Of a stretch of 64,000 bases of DNA, positions 61,390-64,000 are shown in pieces; within the stretch, counting starts at the first letter, position 1; each line of letters opens with the position of its first letter. The stretch spans positions 55,687,040 through 55,751,039 of the forward strand of contig OX359265.1 in NCBI GenBank assembly GCA_947179155.2. The letters are read 5' to 3'. Under the pieces are notes generated by a model that was given only the letters and a program-made list of their open reading frames with translations, did not search any database and was not told where the DNA came from. The stretch is from Hedera helix. Lineage: Eukaryota; Streptophyta; Magnoliopsida; Apiales; Araliaceae. A program made the translations under genes and the position numbers.

Positions 61390-61931
61390 CTCTCCCTTTC
61401 CTTTCAAAATTAAAGATGTATCTTATTAAAGCCAATTTCATATAATTCAAAAGGTATATTTTATCTTTTCAAGCCAATACTTCAATTTGTAGCATACAAT
61501 TCAAATATCCACTCCCATTCATGTTATTCAGCCTTCATTTTATGTTATGAAGGCAACACTGAAAGATCGCAGAACTGAAGAAATGTTATGGTTTAATTGA
61601 GTTATTATTGTGTACAGATAACATGCATTAAATGAACCAAATAACAAGTTAGGCAGCTTCCACAAGATACTTCAATTTTTGCTTAAAACTGAGAATCATG
61701 TAATATATGTTTATAGCATTAAATATAATATCAATCATCTATATTGTCCTTACATTAAAATAAAAGACTATTACTTATTGGATAGAAAGTAATGAGAAAA
61801 CCAAAATTATATTTAATACTTAGGGTAAAATTGAAAACTAAGCAATTAATATTTATTTGAAATTCTCAAACGTCAAATATTAAGGGACAAAAATATTTCT
61901 TTAAAACGACATTTAAAAGGGACAGAGGGAG
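61390..61931. mobile_element. Stowaway-like MITE, possibly with an insertion
   Basis: CTCTCCCTTTCCTTTCAAAA at the left and GGGACAGAGGGAG at the right, each next to TA. At about 540 bp it is longer than typical Stowaways. The middle (about 61490-61720) looks unrelated to the ends. Confidence 0.45.
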
Positions 61932-62549
61932 TACTACTAATCAAATAAAAATTAGTTTCTTTATAATGGGCATGTTTTGCATTTTAAGTAATGTAACAGG
62001 AGTCCATGTGAGTACACCCATCCAAGTTTCTTTCTTGAGGATATTCTAAACATCACTATAGCCAACAAATCTATATACACATCTTCTGACAGCAGCATCA
62101 ACAGGGTTCCATCTCAAGGGATGGAGAATAAAGAAAAGAACCATAGCAGGAAGACTGCACCATCACTATAACTAGAACAATCACAACCTGCAAATGGAAG
62201 TTGAGAGCATTTTCAGTTCCAACAAAAAAGACATTTTGAGAAAGAGAACGGCATTTTACATAAATAGGGTGGAAAGACTTGCATTCTAGTTGTGTGATCA
62301 TTCTTTGCTCTGATGTACAGTATAGTCTTCCTTATTCCTTATAATACCGAGTTAGGAGCACATAACATGTTGTCCATGGAAGAAGAACAAGGGCATAAAA
62401 ATGCATTATCAGCCTATTATGTACACAACCTTAGGAGCCAGTAAATTACCCAAAACTGCAAAGCTAAGCTTTCTTTATTGCCCCCTTTGTTAACATCAGC
62501 CAACAGCATTTTGTAAAGCCAGAGAAGGTAACTGCTTTCAGGATTGGCA

Positions 62550-62716
62550 TCACTTCACATTAATTGCGGCAGCCATATTTCTCAACCTCTGAGCGATTTC
62601 TGCAAACGATGGCCTCTGTGCTGGATCAGAGGCCCAACAACTTTCCATCAAAGACTTCCACTCAGGATCGCACCATGTTGGAATCTGAGGGCGTAATGAG
62701 TTGTTCACAATTCCTC
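62550..62716 (-). CDS. Raf-like MAPKKK (PB1-kinase type), last exon
   Basis: Final coding exon of a gene extending beyond base 64000. It encodes GIVNNSLRPQIPTWCDPEWK, SLMESCWASDPAQRPSFAEI and AQRLRNMAAAINVK, then TGA at 62550-62552: kinase subdomains X-XI with the C-x-x-x-P-x-x-R-P-S-F signature. The IPTWCDPEWKSLMESCW string and the short R-N-M-A-A-x-x-N-V-K tail are characteristic of plant Raf-like kinases with an N-terminal PB1 domain (Ser/Thr kinases of the B-type Raf group). The catalytic lobe proper is outside the window. The acceptor ATATGCAG precedes 62716, and the phase fits a split Gly codon (I-I-G|G-I-V). The upstream intron exceeds 1.28 kb. Confidence 0.92.
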
Positions 62717-63353
62717 CTGCATATAATGATGAAGAATTGATGAATAAGTACTATGACAGGATGGTCATTTTGACATCATGCTTAAAATAGCATCTGCTAT
62801 TTCTCAGGTAGGTATTGTTTTGTTTTTTTCCCCTTTTTTTGAGAGGGAGGGGGAGCATCAGCATCACAAATACGGAAACTTTGTTTCAGTGAACTGAATA
62901 TTAAATAAATGTCCACCACTTATTTCTTGAATCAGGCAGTAATTCATAGATACAAGGAGAGCTATAAACACTATGCAACCGAAGGCAATCAAGTATTAGC
63001 ATCATAGGAAAAACTAAATTGCTTCTACAAAATTTAAAATATTGCCTTAAGGCCCTAATCAGAGCTCATGGCCTAAGTCATCAATTCAAATATCTCAACT
63101 GTGAATTGAAGCACTAAGCGTTCTTTAACTCTTGATGTGGCTTTCCTAGATACCAATAATCCAAGCGGAATAAGACCAGAACAAAGAATGGGCATTGAGC
63201 CCTAAAATTAAAGCGTGACTCACGAGCATTACAAAATGGACCCTCTAGTTGGTCTTACATGTTGCCAAGAGACCTTATATAGAGGTCTGAGTATCCGTTT
63301 CAAAGTGGTAGCCTTAGCCTTCCTTACCAGACAGTTGAAAAGACCTAATCAAA

Positions 63354-63928
63354 GGGCTTAAGATCACTTGTATCCAAACTTTGTTCCGTGTCTCTATATT
63401 CAGAGACATAGAACTATGAAGTATGCGCAAACCTCATATTTTAGATCTACAAGTATGCATATACCCCATAGTTCCATGTAGGGGTGTTCAAATTTTTCGG
63501 TTTTTTCGGTTTTTTACCGAACCGATCGGTATCGGTTTTTTCGGTACCGGTTTTTTCGATTTTTTCGGCACCGGTAGCGGTATGGACATTTTTGAATTTC
63601 GGTTCGATTCGGTATACCGAAAGAACCGAATTACATAATATATTAATAAATTTATATTAATTATTATATAATTAATAATAATTATATATATTATTATATA
63701 TATAATTAATAATAATTATATATATTGCTAATCGGTAAAAACCGAAAACCGAACCGAATTTGTACCGAACCGGTACCGAAACCGGTAATTCGGTTCGGTT
63801 TTCGGTTCTTGTTTTAGTGGTAATTTCGGTTCGATGCCGGTTCGATTTTTTACCAATGAACACCCCTAGTTCCATGTCTCTGGATACAGAGACACGAAAC
63901 AAAGTTTAGATACAAGCGATTTGAGCCC
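63354..63928. mobile_element. Mutator-type MITE in the kinase intron, host of a nested hAT-like element
   Basis: Inverted ends GGGCTTAAGATCACTTGTAT and, from 63928 on the other strand, GGGCTCAAATCGCTTGTATC. The arms stay paired through AAACTTTGTT and GTGTCTCT...AGAGACAT. A 9-bp target duplication CTAATCAAA flanks it (63345-63353 and 63929-63937). Without the nested insert it is about 177 bp. Confidence 0.8.
63479..63868. mobile_element. hAT-like MITE nested in the Mutator-type MITE
   Basis: 390 bp with ends TAGGGGTGTTCA and TGAACACCCCTA, and an exact 8-bp duplication GTTCCATG (63471-63478 and 63869-63876). The arms are packed with CGGTTTTTTCGG/ACCGAACCGG repeats around a TAATAATTATATA centre. 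No transposase. Confidence 0.9.
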
Positions 63929-64000
63929 CTAATCAAAGATGTCATCATCCTTTCACTTGTCAAGCACTCACCCAACAGTAACTCACTAATTTCATTTACA

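Larger units (their letters stand above)
60079..62549. other. Spacer and probable 3'UTR of the kinase gene
   Basis: No gene recognised. Bases nearest 62549 (from about 62300) are probably the kinase 3'UTR. The ORF at 60249-60524 (plus) shows no family motif. Two Stowaway-like elements and an (ATT)n run (61362-61386) lie here. Confidence 0.45.

Noticed and set aside
1..64000. tRNA, rRNA, CRISPR or known miRNA precursors
   Set aside because: No cloverleaf with conserved GGTTCGA arm in context, no rRNA segments, no spaced identical repeats, and no match I recognise to common plant miRNAs. The GGTTCGATTCGG-like words near 63600 belong to the hAT-like element's CGGTT repeats.

Overview
This is a nuclear window from a flowering plant. 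The evidence is multi-exon genes with GT-AG introns, plant-specific families (PR-1, R2R3-MYB, Raf-like MAPKKK, plant-type xylose isomerase), AT-rich spacers, and many plant-style LTR retrotransposon and MITE insertions. The gene set fits a eudicot; I cannot name the species.

Layout. 1-1363 (-): 5' part of a xylose isomerase gene running off the left edge, with an in-frame TGA in exon 4. 5693-15916 (-): a complete ten-exon DUF676 alpha/beta-hydrolase (putative serine esterase, 401 aa), whose introns hold a 2.1-kb Mutator-like foldback element and a hAT-like element. About 16.0-36.2 kb: a gene-free block of nested transposable elements. It contains a foldback element split by a 3.2-kb solo LTR (family A), two more family-A copies (one split by a 1.2-kb solo LTR, family B), and a minus-strand LTR with a primer-binding site (family C) split by a second 4.8-kb family-C LTR. 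38881-39480 (-): a PR-1/CAP protein. About 41.9-46.9 kb: a tandem duplication with an intact small membrane-protein ORF and a broken copy, one unit interrupted by a solo LTR. 48.4-50.4 kb (+): a TATA/telo-box promoter, a 5'UTR intron and a small hydrophilic protein whose reading frame looks shifted. 52622-54218 (-): a complete three-exon R2R3-MYB, subgroup-14-like. 54.2-62.5 kb: AT-rich spacer with a 479-bp solo LTR and several MITEs. 62550-64000 (-): last exon of a Raf-like kinase and part of its preceding intron, which carries a hAT-like element nested in a Mutator-type MITE.

The genes do not form an operon or obvious cluster. Their products belong to unrelated processes: sugar isomerisation, lipid/ester hydrolysis, defence, transcription and signalling. 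No transposon ORF for reverse transcriptase, integrase or transposase was recognised, so the mobile elements look like solo LTRs, truncated LTR ends and non-autonomous DNA elements. I saw no clear new multi-gene system. The most unusual structures are the palindromic-motif foldback element in the hydrolase intron, the nested insertions with readable target-site duplications, and the xylose isomerase nonsense codon.
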